This document shows positions 21,947 to 33,115 of a DNA stretch of 64,000 nucleotides, one piece after another. The DNA comes from Dryomyza anilis (lineage: Eukaryota > Arthropoda > Insecta > Diptera > Dryomyzidae), in assembly GCA_951804985.1 (NCBI GenBank), contig OX638131.1, positions 56,097,867 to 56,161,866 of the forward strand. The letters are read 5' to 3'. Position numbers and translations under genes: made by a program. Below the pieces are notes generated by a model. That model had not been told where the DNA came from. It made no database searches and was given only the letters and a program-made list of their open reading frames with translations. Positions within the stretch are counted from its first letter, which is position 1. Every line of letters starts with the position of its first letter.

Positions 21947-24296
21947 TATTTTTAAGTGTAAAATTAACTATATATAAATGTGTCTGTATTTTTTTATATG
22001 AAAGTAATATAAAATATTAATTATTATTCAATACCTATCTATAACGTAATTGTTACCGAATATTTAACTTCACATATCTACTATAGATATAACATACCAT
22101 TACCGAAATACCAACACAAATTTTTATTTATATATTTTAACGATACCGACGATATGTTATAAAAACTATTAAGAGACTCCAAACCAAAACACTGCAAAAT
22201 ATAACGGAAATTGGATCGGGTCGGAATGAATTTAAATATACATTTAAAAAATCCAATTACATATCGTTAACTTTATTTGACAAATACCTAATCTATTAAA
22301 TTAATTCATGAAACATAGCACAACACGACTATTTTTATTATATCTCGAAATTTAATAAGCTTTCGACATAAAAATTATGTATAATCAATTGGAAGCATTT
22401 GGTAGTTTTAAAACGTTTTGTTATAAAATTATTATAGTGTGGGCTAGCATGTATTCTAATTAGAGTGACGATATGTTACAAAAAACTATTAAGAGATTAA
22501 GTCCTTCATAATAAAATGTGCAGCACCCAAATAAGTTTTATATAGAAAATGAATTATAACTAACGTTCGTTGATAACTTGGGTCATATTAATAAAATCGT
22601 CTATGCTCAAAACTTGAAGGAAATGCTCCGAATTGTCAAAAAGCTCCGCATTATCTTTAATTTCTATGACCAATTAATTTAAAAATTTTGAAGCACAATA
22701 AAAAGATTTAATCGAAAAATGTAGACCAGCTTCAACTAAATACTTTTTTTACTAATATGACCCTTTGTGTGCTGCAAAATGTTTTATGAACCTATATAAT
22801 TAATTTCATTTTTGATGGTTTCGCATTGGTTATATACAGTTTTAATTACGATTGGATATGGTAATATGTATGTTTTATTTAAAATTTTAATTAAGTATTA
22901 ATAAATGTTTTTTATTTTGATAAATGTGAGCAACCATTAATAATTTATATATAAATACAAAAAAATTGTGGTGGTGCAATATTGATTGCATTCTATTTTT
23001 GCAAACTGAATCTCCATAATATAGTTAGTAGTAATTGACATCAGTATATAAAATTAAAAATAAATAAGTGTGATCTTATGTCTGTCGCACGTATTTACAC
23101 ATTAAACATCTAAATCCTAATTTTTTAAAGCATATTTTAAATTAAATATAGCCGCAATAGTATTTAAAAAAAATGTATTTAATAAATATTCAATTATATT
23201 CCACAATCTATTTGTTTTAATATAAGTATTTTAACTCAGTACTTATTACTTCTTTTATATATATTTTTTAAACATTAATTAACTACCACTAAGTTAAAAT
23301 TTAATTGTATTTGAATAAACCGTCTTTGTATTTAATGAAAATGTCCAGGATGTTTTTTAAAAACAGCAATTTTACAATTATATTTATAATAAATATCTAT
23401 TTATTTCTGGGTAAATTTTTCGCAAATAGGAATTACATTAACATAAGTACTTTTAATATTAATTCAATGAAATCGGGGTAGAACTGCAGTTTACCGGTCA
23501 CCTCGCAAAATAAGAAAACGTCATTCATTTTAAATACAAAAAATATAGCTGCAAGCAATTTTATTCACTCTACTCTGGAACCCTCGAAAAACGATGGGGG
23601 AAGAAACTGGTTTATCAAATGTATTTCATTGGTAAAAAATTAAAAAACAAATTGGCACTTTAAGCAGGAATGACAGCTTATATGGCACCAAAAAATCACC
23701 CCCACCCCTATAAAAATAAAAAAATCTCTTTTTGGAAAAACCTTATTTTCCAAAACATTAAAAAAGGGGTATGCCACGCCCTTTTACGAATAAACGTAGG
23801 AAGCCGTGAAAAAAATAAGACCTTCAGTACAAAAATGCACGTTGAAGCCAGGAAACATCGGAATTAAAGTAGGGATGGGTTGCCGGTCTACGGCCGATTA
23901 CACCGTGCGACAGTAACCAGCAAAAAAAGTAACTGTTAACTAACCGGTTAGCTAACTGGTAATTGCAGGTTATTCTGCCGGTTACCTTTGTTCTACCATC
24001 GGGAGAAAGGAGAACCGACAGATTCCTATCTGTGTGAAGTACATGTGACAAGACATCCCTTTCTAACTAAAGCATTGCGCTCATTTAAAAATAATCTTGT
24101 TGTCTCTTTTGCACCTCTTTCTATTTTTATGTAACATTGCCAAACCAAAAATAATATTTTACAGAAAAATAAAACAGTATTGCCATAATTACTTTTTTCA
24201 TAAATATTTTTATTTAGTATACTAAATTAAACAATTGTTTTAAAAAGTAATTAAATTAATAAAAATCATAACATCTGATCCTTGTTATAAATTTGT

Positions 24297-24468
24297 TCAG
24301 GAATCTCCTGTTTTGTCGCTGGAAATTAGCAACAGGTAGTCGAGTGTGCGACCTTCGCAGCTCATCTTCGGGGCACTGTACGAAACGTTTATGAGCGCCG
24401 GTGGCATCATAAACACGTACACACGTGAGACTTGATTTTTTTCTTCTTTAAGCCCAAATCTTAATTGT
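24297..24468 (-). other. GC-rich island with conserved short open frame, unit 3
   Basis: Matches the unit 2 version at 15691-15862 base for base as far as I compared. Same unidentified C-terminal peptide. Confidence 0.35.
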
Positions 24469-25474
24469 TGTCATTCCTGAATTTTCAAAGTGCCCTATGA
24501 CAGAAGATTATGATCGATGAAGTAGTAATACTTTTGCAGACCACGTACCTGGCCAATGTGTTGTCCTGCATCCAGCGCCTGATTCTTGCTTATGCTAGTG
24601 AATGGCGACTCCGTATCTGCATAACAAATCCAGCGGCGCGGTGTGCATTTTTTGCCTTACAATGCCTTGGAAGAATGCACGAATGTGCGCCAATGCGCTC
24701 GATGTGTGCCACGAATTTAAATTTTGACTTTTTTTTATTATTTAACAATTGTTAAAATCACATTAATTCTTTTCCCTTTATTTTTCTTGGCTTTTACCTA
24801 CTATTCAACAAGACATTTTGTTTTGATGGAAAACATAATAAAAATCAAACCTATTCTCACATATGTCGTTGGAAGAAAGTCTGCTTCCGATGTGTTTGTG
24901 AACATGCACATTTCTTTGATAGTGTGTCGAAATATATACGACTATCGGTTAGCGATTTTTTGCTGGGTAGTTTGCAAACTTGATAAAATCGATATGTACG
25001 TGAAACTAGGAATTCTTCGGAGAATTTCTGCGAAAACAGTTTTTTTTAGATCAATTCGTTTACGGTTGTCAACGAATGCATCTGAGCGACTGAATTGAAA
25101 TTTTTGAGATTTGACATGGAAAAAATAAAAAATGCGACACCCTACATCTATCTTTATCAAATTTAAATTTATAATGTTTGGACGCGGCTGAAGTAGTAAT
25201 ATACATGATGTTTGGTTCATCAATGTGAATAACTCGGTAGATGACTCTATGATACAAAAAAGAAGAAAATGTAAAATTAAAATATGTCCTATTTTACGCC
25301 CAGTTAAATATACAGGGTGTTTGGTAAATGCATATTACTTACATTGTCAAATTGGTTATAAAATTGAATCTGTTGATAAATGAATATCAATTTTTAACTC
25401 ATATTTTAGACAATTAAATTACTTTTCCAATGGTATATCACATCCTACACACAAAAAATTCCTTGTGATATTAA

Positions 25475-26392
25475 CAAAAACCTGTAGCTCGTTTCTGTAT
25501 GTGATTTCGATCGCAGTTGTCACTACTATTGTCGATTTGACGTCATTTTCATTCTAAATGTTTCTGTAAATAATGAACGATTCAAACGGTTTGAATCGAT
25601 TCATTTTGACATTTAGTAGGAACTTACTCACATCAGTGCTTCTAAAAATAAATCGAATCGTTTTGAAACGATTGTATTTCTCACTTTCTTTTGACTTGAT
25701 GAGAAGCCTCTCGACTTTAAAAATGATTGCTATTATTTGAAAAAAATGTCATTTTTTAATTTTCATAAATTAATGTATACAAAAAATCATGTAAATAATT
25801 TATTCACATTTATTTTTGATAAGAGAGTAAAAAGTGGTTGCAAAGGTAAAACACAGACATTAAAGCTGATGCAGCAACACATAAGTGCGGTCATGGGACA
25901 ATTCATGTCCAAAAATGCTAAAAAGAACACTGAGCTGTTTGAAAGACAGTTGTAAATGAAAAGTACGCCTTGGTGCCGTTTCAATAAATGTTTCTGCTTA
26001 TAGGTCATTTGTAGTATATTTGGTGAGCCGAAAATTCCACAAATCGCGCATCCGGAATATGAAATATTTACTTCGAGTCCCTTAACCGACTTCTTTCAAT
26101 ACATATCATATTTCTTCCATTGTATTCAATTTCGTATTATTTAATAAATAATTTTGTTTGTAAATAACAAAAAAAAACAGCTCTAATTGTTTATATTTCA
26201 CCAGTTTCTTTTCGATTTTTGTGCCAGTTTCAAATCAGACCGTTTTTAAACGATTACTTCGTACAAAAACAGCAATAATCGCACAATCGACAATAATGGA
26301 ACGAAACAACGTGACGTCACAGAAATCGATAATTTGTCGAAAGTGTTACAGAAACGAGCTACTGGTCTAAATTAACAAAATATTTGTTAATT
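25475..26392. mobile_element. inverted-repeat-bounded segment, unit 3 (diverged right part)
   Basis: Same segment as in units 1 and 2. Its right part carries private substitutions and small indels, such as the extra A near 25746 and several codon changes in the 72-codon frame at 25737-25955. Confidence 0.4.
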
Positions 26393-26399
26393 TGATTTT

Positions 26400-26480
26400 G
26401 TTAGCACCAGGCCAGGCTTGAACTGGGGATCTTTCGGCTCGCAGTCCAACGCACTAACCACTGAGCTACCGCGGCTACGA
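26400..26480 (-). mobile_element. tRNA-derived SINE head (isolated)
   Basis: On the minus strand it has an A-box-like TAGCTCAGTGGTTAG (26454-26468) and a B-box-like GTTCAAGCC (26415-26423) spaced as in a tRNA gene, so it could be an RNA polymerase III promoter. The anticodon arm does not pair well and no CCA-proximal acceptor strand is visible, so it is a tRNA-like SINE head and not a working tRNA. It matches the head at 60641-60719. No SINE body is attached. Confidence 0.6.
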
Positions 26481-26571
26481 GTATAAACAAATTTATTTTG
26501 TTTGAAAAATATATTTTTTAGGCACAGGACCTTTATAATAAAGAGAAAAAATTGTGTGTCAATTTCCCTTC

Positions 26572-26770
26572 TTATTTTAAAGTCACATGTAGACAAAGAC
26601 CCTCATTTTGCAAGATCCCTGTGATGCAAAATTTTAAAGTCGTGTCTTGAAGGCTTCTTATTACACAGTGCCGTTCCACTTTGATTTTATTCCCATCTTC
26701 CTCCAGAGGAGGAGCAAAGTGGCTAAAATCAGCAAATGGCTCTTGAGACTCCTTCAGTATTCCATACAAA
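26572..26770 (-). other. unidentified exon-like open frame
   Basis: A minus-strand frame of about 65 codons with mixed composition (KESQEPFADFSHFAPPLEED, then 40 codons to TAA). It begins right after an acceptor-like ttaaatag, with no ATG at that point. It is less AT-rich than its flanks. It could be the last exon of a host gene to the right or a decayed copy. I do not recognise the protein. Confidence 0.35.
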
Positions 26771-27215
26771 CTATTTAAAGTGTATTTTTTATATTAAAAT
26801 ACTCTGAAATTGCACTACATTTTAATAATGCAGTGCAAACGCTAACACAGCAGAACATAATGGAATGAATCGAAGCATCATGACGCGTTATTTTTTTTTC
26901 TCACAATAAACAAATAGTCCGTTCAGGCAACAAATTAGTTTTGCTCGTATAACAGCATTATTTAGATTTTAACAAAAACCATTGCAATTTTAACAAAATG
27001 CTAAATAATAATGATTTTGTTTTTTTTTTTTTTTTGGTTAAATACACAAATGAAATTTTGTAAGACGTACAAGTACTTGTAAATATAACAAGTACTCGAA
27101 AATGACTGGTACGGATAACAAAAGGTTTGTGAGAAGAACAAAAAGTTAAAAAAATCACTGTTTAATAAACAAAAACATGTTTAATGCAACAATGAGACAT
27201 TAACAAATTTTCATT

Positions 27216-27470
27216 TCGTCGTTATAGAACTAAAAGTCACCAACCACATTTTTATGAAAATCTGAAATTTCAACTTTGTTGATAATTATTTGAAAAGTAA
27301 TTGATATATTTTTAAAGTTAAAATATCATTTGATAGATTCACATTTTCTTAACATTTGGTACCAATATTGGGCTCATCTATCAGAAATTTGAGGATATAT
27401 AAATAATTTTGTAAATGAATAATTGGCATTTTGAAAATGTAGTTGGTGACTTTTAGTTCTACAACGACGA
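27216..27470. mobile_element. palindromic MITE with AGAACTAAAAGTCACCAA ends
   Basis: A 255-bp element whose ends are inverted copies of TCGTCGTTRTAGAAC followed by TAAAAGTCACCAAC, so the terminal repeats exceed 25 bp. The centre is AT-rich and non-coding. Related but diverged copies lie inside the hAT-like elements at about 29654-29860, 54391-54626 and 56050-56284. I could not define a target duplication. Confidence 0.6.
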
Positions 27471-27915
27471 TTTGTTAGTAATAACACAGGACCAGGTCTG
27501 TGATCGATAACAATATTTTGAGAAAATCAATAACAAAGTAAAAATTTATATTTTTATTTTTGTAAATGCTAACTTGCCAATAAACCAAAAACCTGGATAT
27601 TAAGTGATTATCGAATGTATATTCAACATGGATATCGAAACTTTCACTGGAGCAAAGCGTTCAACTTTTTGTAATTGTAAGCTTGAAAACCATAAAGTTC
27701 TCCAGCAAAACTAGTAGGTTTTTATCCAATTGAATCTAGCCTTTACCTAAACTTGAATTCCGACATTCAATATACGTACGATGTTTAACTTAATTGTAAG
27801 CTATAAATAAAATGTGGTTCTTCACTTGATGGTTAACTTAATTTTGAACTTGAAATCGACATTCAAATTACACTTGAATTCAAGCGCTTATATTTCCCTA
27901 ATTAAAGGTTTAAAT

Positions 27916-30653
27916 CAAGGATTGAAACCGTAACCGAAACCGATATCCATTTAAAACCGTTTCATTTTTAAAACCGAAATCGTAACCGAAACCGTTATAC
28001 GAAAATCAGAAATAAACCGATATCCAAAACCGATATAAACGGTTTCGGTTTTATACCGGTTTAAAACGGTTTTTTTAAAGTAAAAAAAGAAACAGAAAAA
28101 CATATTTTATTTTATATAGAAGATCTTTTATTATTATATTTCGATATTTCCAAAACAACTGTATTTGGTCTAAAATTTATTTTTTGTTTCATTAATCGAA
28201 TTAACAACAAAACACCAGCAACTCCAAGCAAAATTTTTACGTTAAAAATGATTCAAATTTTAATAATATTGGTTTTTTCTTTATTTTATTAGTAAAATAT
28301 ATAGGGGTAAAGTGGGACAAGTTTTGAAAAGTTCATTTGAATATTTTTTATATTCTTTTAAGGATCTATTCAATAGAATACTATTTATAAGTCTTGTAAT
28401 GGATTTTTGACTGATGAAAAACAGCTCAATTTCGGACATAAACAAAACAATGGTAATGCAAGAAAAAATGTAAAAAAGTTTCAAATTATTAACATCTCAG
28501 TAACTATTTAAGGAAATACGAAAAATGATGTGCAAGTTCGACAAGTTTAAACATTTCAACTATAAGGCAGATATTTGTTTACATTAGTGATGATTAAAAG
28601 TTTCTTGTTCTTGCATCTAGTTCTTGCATTTTTTTGCAAGAACAAAAACGGGAACAAGATCGAGATTTTGCAAAAAAAAAGAACAAGAGCAAGTGATTTT
28701 AATGTATTTATTATGTTTTTAAGGTAATAATGATATACAAAATAATTCATGATATTACTAAATATTGTACAACAATGGAAAGCGTGCAAAATATTTATGA
28801 ACGTGAACATTAATGAAGATGTGTGCTTTTTTTGTTTTTGTCAATTCTAAAGAATATAAGCATCTTAAAAATAAGGCCTGTGAAGCACTTTTGAAGCGGT
28901 AAATAGCTTCAAAAGTGCTTCAAAAATATAAAACAGACAAAACAATGTTTTTTCTCTTTTCTTCGCTACGCTAGTTCGTACATCGATTGTGCGTATGCAC
29001 TGTGCTATGCACATTATTATTTTTGTTTTACTTTTATATATAGTTTTTTTTGTTAATTGTAAAATCATGAAGTAATAAAAAATAATATATGAACATTTTA
29101 CAGTGTGATATATTTAGCTGATATATTGCTTTTTGTGTTTTTCTTTTTCACAAATCCGCTGATTCGTTTGAAAGTGCAACAACAACAAAAATGCGAATAA
29201 ATCAGCATCCAAGCTTTTGATTTTTGGCGGAAAATTTTTTGTACCACAAGAGAACTAGTTGTTGTTGCCAACTATAGAGCTGTACTAGATACATACATGT
29301 AGTGTGGTGCCATGCGTCTGTCCGTTGTTATGCGGCTGTATGTGTCATGCGTCTGACTGTTGTCATGCGTCTGTTTGTTGCCATGCAATGATACAGGATA
29401 GCAACGAAGAGTTGTCGTTGTGAAAGTGTGTGTATAAGAATCGTAATCGTTATTGTTATATTCTTTTCTTTCTGTTAGTATTCGCTTTGTAGCGTTTGAG
29501 TTTGTGTTCGCATGGAGTTCGCAAAGAAAAATGTTACTATGCAAGATATTATTTGAGTTCTCTTGACATACGGTATGTGTAGCATACGGATTTTTTAATC
29601 TGTGACGAAAACAGATATATGCCTATACGATATATTCCTTATTTTTATTGTATTGTAGAACGAAAAGTCACCAAACACATTTTTATGAAAAACTGAATTT
29701 TCGAGTTTGTTGATTAATATTATAAAAAGTAATTGATGCATTTTTAAAGTTGAAATATCAACTAATAGATTTACATTTTCTTATCAATTGACAGATGCAT
29801 AAAGAAGTTTGTAAAAAAATATTTATCATATTGCAAATGTATTTGGTGATTTTTCGTTCATTTTATTATGGCCTTGAGATTTTGAATTGTCTCGTCAACA
29901 TCACTTGATTTATACAATTATTTTTTATTAGTTAATTCTTGTTAAAATATAATTCAAATTTTTATGTTATTGGTTTTATTTTTTTGTTGGTAAAATGTTG
30001 AAGAAATTGAAAATATGGAAAATAAGTAACTTAAGTACAATTATTGTTCAAATTCTATTCGTTTTCATAATTAATATGCAGTTTAAGATATTTGTCTTCG
30101 ATCTTTTATTTAAAATTTAAAAGATTAAGATTACCATTTCTTGACTTGCTCTTGCAAATGATCATCACTAGTTTACATATATTGCAGTTCACAGAATTGT
30201 TGAAATTTAATTTCTTTGGCTTTTATGGATGAAAATTGTACAAAATTCTTCTTCTTTGCAATTCAGATCATATCTCAGGTGAAGTCAAAATGTTTCTTTT
30301 CATTGGTTTGTGGTTACGAAATTTTAAATAAAATTTTTTTCTTGGCGTAATCAATTAAATAATTCATATAACACAATATTTTTTACTAAAATAACAACAA
30401 ACATTGTTTAAATTATGTTTCCCACTTTACCCCAATATCATAATTTGATCATAATTTAGCACCATATAAAAAATGTAAAATTATTTGAAAAATATGGAAA
30501 TAAAGAAAATTTATACAAAAACCGAAACCGTAACATGGAACCGGTATACCGAAACCGTTTCGTTATAAAAACTTAAAACCGAAACCGTAACCGAAACGCG
30601 GAAAAAACCGAAACCGAAATCGAAACCGTTATTCGTTTAGGTTTCAATCCTTG
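27916..30653 (-). mobile_element. hAT-like non-autonomous transposon, copy 1 (2738 bp)
   Basis: Terminal inverted repeats CAAGGATTGAAACC are flanked by a perfect 8-bp target duplication GTTTAAAT (27908-27915 and 30654-30661), the size made by hAT transposases. Both subterminal regions are dense in AACCG/CGGTT motifs, likely transposase-binding clusters. The interior has no transposase frame. It holds a MITE-related segment (29654-29860), a 90-codon frame at 29272-29544 with THDN repeats, and AT-rich filler. It is related to, and inverted with respect to, 53584-56887. Confidence 0.75.
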
Positions 30654-30729
30654 GTTTAAATATAAAATAAAAGAAAACGCATATAAGTTATAATACTATA
30701 TATTAAAAGGAATTAAAGTATGTCCTATA

Positions 30730-30896
30730 TTATATTCTCGCTTCTGTGAGATAACAGACAACAGCACCAGTGCCGGCGGCAGTGTACAGGAACTTCTTGT
30801 AAAATCCACGACGTTCCGCAAAGATCAAAACAGTGAATCTAATTGCGCCACTGCGATGTATAACATTGCCAGGCTCGAGCAAAATATCAATGGTGT
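30730..30896 (-). pseudogene. Mic26/Mic27 (apolipoprotein O-like) exon remnant
   Basis: A minus-strand frame of 55 codons after an acceptor (ttcattcatacgcag) reads TIDILLEPGNVIHRSGAIRF, continues RRGFYKKFLYTAAGTGAVVC, and ends in TAA. The pattern of Gly-rich hydrophobic segment, RRGFYKK, FLYTAAGTGA and CYL.EA resembles the central membrane region of MICOS subunits Mic26/Mic27, which shape mitochondrial cristae. The usual Gly of the first helix and the Pro after CY are changed and the frame stops early, so it is probably a decayed exon. No other exon is visible nearby. Identification is tentative. Confidence 0.35.
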
Positions 30897-30905
30897 CTGC
30901 GTATG

Positions 30906-31393
30906 AATGAAAATATATTCATATTTCATAAACGTATTCGTAAACCTTGGCCACTTACATTGTATATCAGCTCATCATGCATTTTTCGTGCAGTGGAATT
31001 CTCGGGATGACTTTTTTGTTTGGACCTGCAGTTATATATTAATTGATTTGTCTGTTTGCTTACTCAAGCGAAAAACAATGATCTCACTGATTGTGCGAAT
31101 GCAGTGGCGCATATGTAGTGGCGAAAAAAAAGAAAAATTTCTTGTTGACATTTAATTTATCACGTCAGTGGGTTGCCATTGAGTAATTTTGTGTAGTGAA
31201 TTTCGTCTCAAGTTTTTTAACGAACGTTGAAATAACATTCATTTATTTGGCTTGATCATGGCATTACATCCACACTGGTTGTAAAAGAAAATTCTCCAAA
31301 TTTATCGAACCTTAAACTCATTGCTTATTGGGATTACACATATTTCCTTGCGTGTATACTGCGTTAACCTTGGGCAGACTCTGAGAGTAAACA
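30906..31393. other. no recognised gene
   Basis: AT-rich sequence with an 82-codon plus frame (30907-31155) that shows no domain. Nothing else recognised. Confidence 0.4.
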
Positions 31394-31711
31394 TTGACTT
31401 GAAAAAGCATCACAAAATATGTTGCTAAAATAAATAATTTTAATTAACCGTTAACCGTTAGACGATAATTAGAAATAAACCGATATCCAAAACCGAAATA
31501 AACGGTTTCGGTTTTTAAAAAAGATTAAAAAGAAACAGAAAAACATATTTTATTGACTTGAAAAAGCATCACAAAATATGTTGCTAAAATAAATAATTTT
31601 AATTAACCGTTAACCGTTAGACGATAATTAGAAATAAACCGATATCCAAAACCGAAATAAACGGTTTCGGTTTTTAAAAAAGATTAAAAAGAAACAGAAA
31701 AACATATTTTA
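31394..31711. repeat. 159-bp tandem duplication of hAT-like end sequence
   Basis: Two direct copies (31394-31552 and 31553-31711), essentially identical, each starting ttgacttgaaaaagcatcac and ending in catattttatt. Each includes AACCG/CGGTT-rich sequence and aaccgatatccaaaaccg as in the subterminal region of the hAT-like elements. The following 31712-31800 continues that similarity (tatagaagatctt). It is a rearranged fragment of the same family. Confidence 0.7.
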
Positions 31712-32074
31712 TTTAATATAGAAGATCTTAAGTACAAGGCATGTTTAAATGTCACTTAATATAATTTGGAGTTGCCAAAATACATTTATTTTGTTGTACA
31801 AAAATTCACATTTTGTTTTTTGAAAAACATTAGTCGTGTTTTTTTGGCAAAAAAAACGCTATTGACGCTTAATATATTTCTATCCAAACTTGTCATCATT
31901 TATTTTTGTTGTCATAATTTTAATTTTTGTAAATTTGGAATTCGCACAAATAGTTCGTTTCGCAACTTTTTACTATTGCAAATTATTAGGATAATCGTGT
32001 TCGTTGGTATTTCTTTATGAGTGAAAATGTGTTGTGCCTTCCAATGGCTTTAAAGTCCATGGCATTTTATGCAG

Positions 32075-32176
32075 CTGACGGCAAAGTTCTCTGCTGCCGA
32101 GCGCAAGTTCCCCAATGTGCTGGCCTCCACTGCTTCCTGGTACTACAAAACCTTGCTGAAGAAAATGTACCATTAA
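32075..32176 (+). other. unidentified exon-like open frame next to BEL LTR
   Basis: A GC-rich block in AT-rich surroundings. After an acceptor-like cattttatgcag the plus frame reads LTAKFSAAERKFPNVLAS, then a Trp-Tyr-Tyr segment, then MYH and TAA. It looks like the end of a real coding exon, but I do not recognise it and see no partner exon. The BEL LTR starts 37 bp to the right. Confidence 0.3.
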
Positions 32177-32213
32177 GTACTTTATGGTACGACCATTTAT
32201 CTTATGGTTCATG

Positions 32214-32945
32214 TATTAATAGTTTTTCTTATTAAATTAAAAGTTTTCTAATTAATTAAATATTATTTGAAAAATTCAGTACCATAAATTTAAATATTTC
32301 AATATTATTATATTAAATAGAATAAATACTGTTGTTTTAATGGTTTCCTCCTATAATAATAAACGTGGTGTAAAAAAACATGAAAAGAATACAACATGTT
32401 CGTTTTGTACGTCATTCTGTGTATTTACTCAAAATGTTCGCATGTATTTTTTTGTAATAATCCACATATATACGGCGATGGGAAAGGGCGCGGGTTAATA
32501 TGTATAAATATAATAAATTGTGAAATGTACCTTAGATTGTCTGCTGTCTTTCAACTTGTGTAGGATCGTGTGCTGAGTCCAACGTGTTGCTTCAATGTCC
32601 AACGTAGAACTCTGTTGTTTGTTGATGTTGTATTGTTGGTAGATGTCGAATCGTTGTAGTTGGTGATTTGTTTCAGCACACTTGTATTATTGTTTATACG
32701 CGTTTAATGTAATTGGGTGGGTTTTATGTGTTTTTTTTGTGTTGGGTTTGGGAGGGAAAAAACTTTATGTTCGTCCGAGTGTATATGTTCGAAAACTAAA
32801 AGTGTTCGTCTTGCTAGAACGTTGTTCTAGCCGAACGAAAAAACGACCGCCTGTCGACTGCAGCGCGCTCCTTGCCTGCAGCGGCGAACATCAGAGGCAA
32901 GGCAGGCGGTGTTCACTACGCAAGGGTTTATGTTGCGCGTAAACA
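32214..32945 (-). repeat. BEL/Pao LTR, left (3' LTR of copy A)
   Basis: Right end (LTR start on the minus strand) is TGTTTACGCG at 32945, preceded on that strand by a purine-rich AAGGCGGGCGGAA, a likely polypurine tract. The left limit is where similarity to the middle LTR begins (tattaatag). Compared with the middle LTR it lacks about 50 bp near 32470. The outer 450 bp also matches the right LTR at 49830, but the rest does not. Confidence 0.6.
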
Positions 32946-33115
32946 TTCCGCCCGCCTTGCAGTGTCTGCAAAACTTAAAAAATATTAATGCTATGGGTCA
33001 ATTAATTTTGTACTATAATTCATGATACTATAACTAAATCATCTTCATCGTCTTCGTGTTATGGGAGTCGTGGTCGGCATCTGTGGGTCGTTATATGCGG
33101 GGGTTGTGTATTGAC

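Larger units (their letters stand above)
18269..26392 (+). repeat. tandem repeat unit 3 (about 8.1 kb), right-most copy
   Basis: Third copy. It is nearly identical to unit 2 up to about 25720 and then diverged from both other copies. Homology stops at 26392, after the motif atatttgttaat, where a tRNA-like SINE head follows instead of the A/T minisatellite and SINE body that end units 1 and 2. Confidence 0.9.

Noticed and set aside
26400..26480. Functional tRNA gene on the minus strand
   Set aside because: A and B boxes are present, but the anticodon stem does not pair and no matching acceptor strand is seen. The same sequence heads a SINE at 60641-60719.
29272..29544. Transposase or secreted protein in hAT-like copy 1
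   Set aside because: The 90-codon frame is mainly a translated minisatellite, and its differences from the copy at 54758-55018 mostly alter amino acids.
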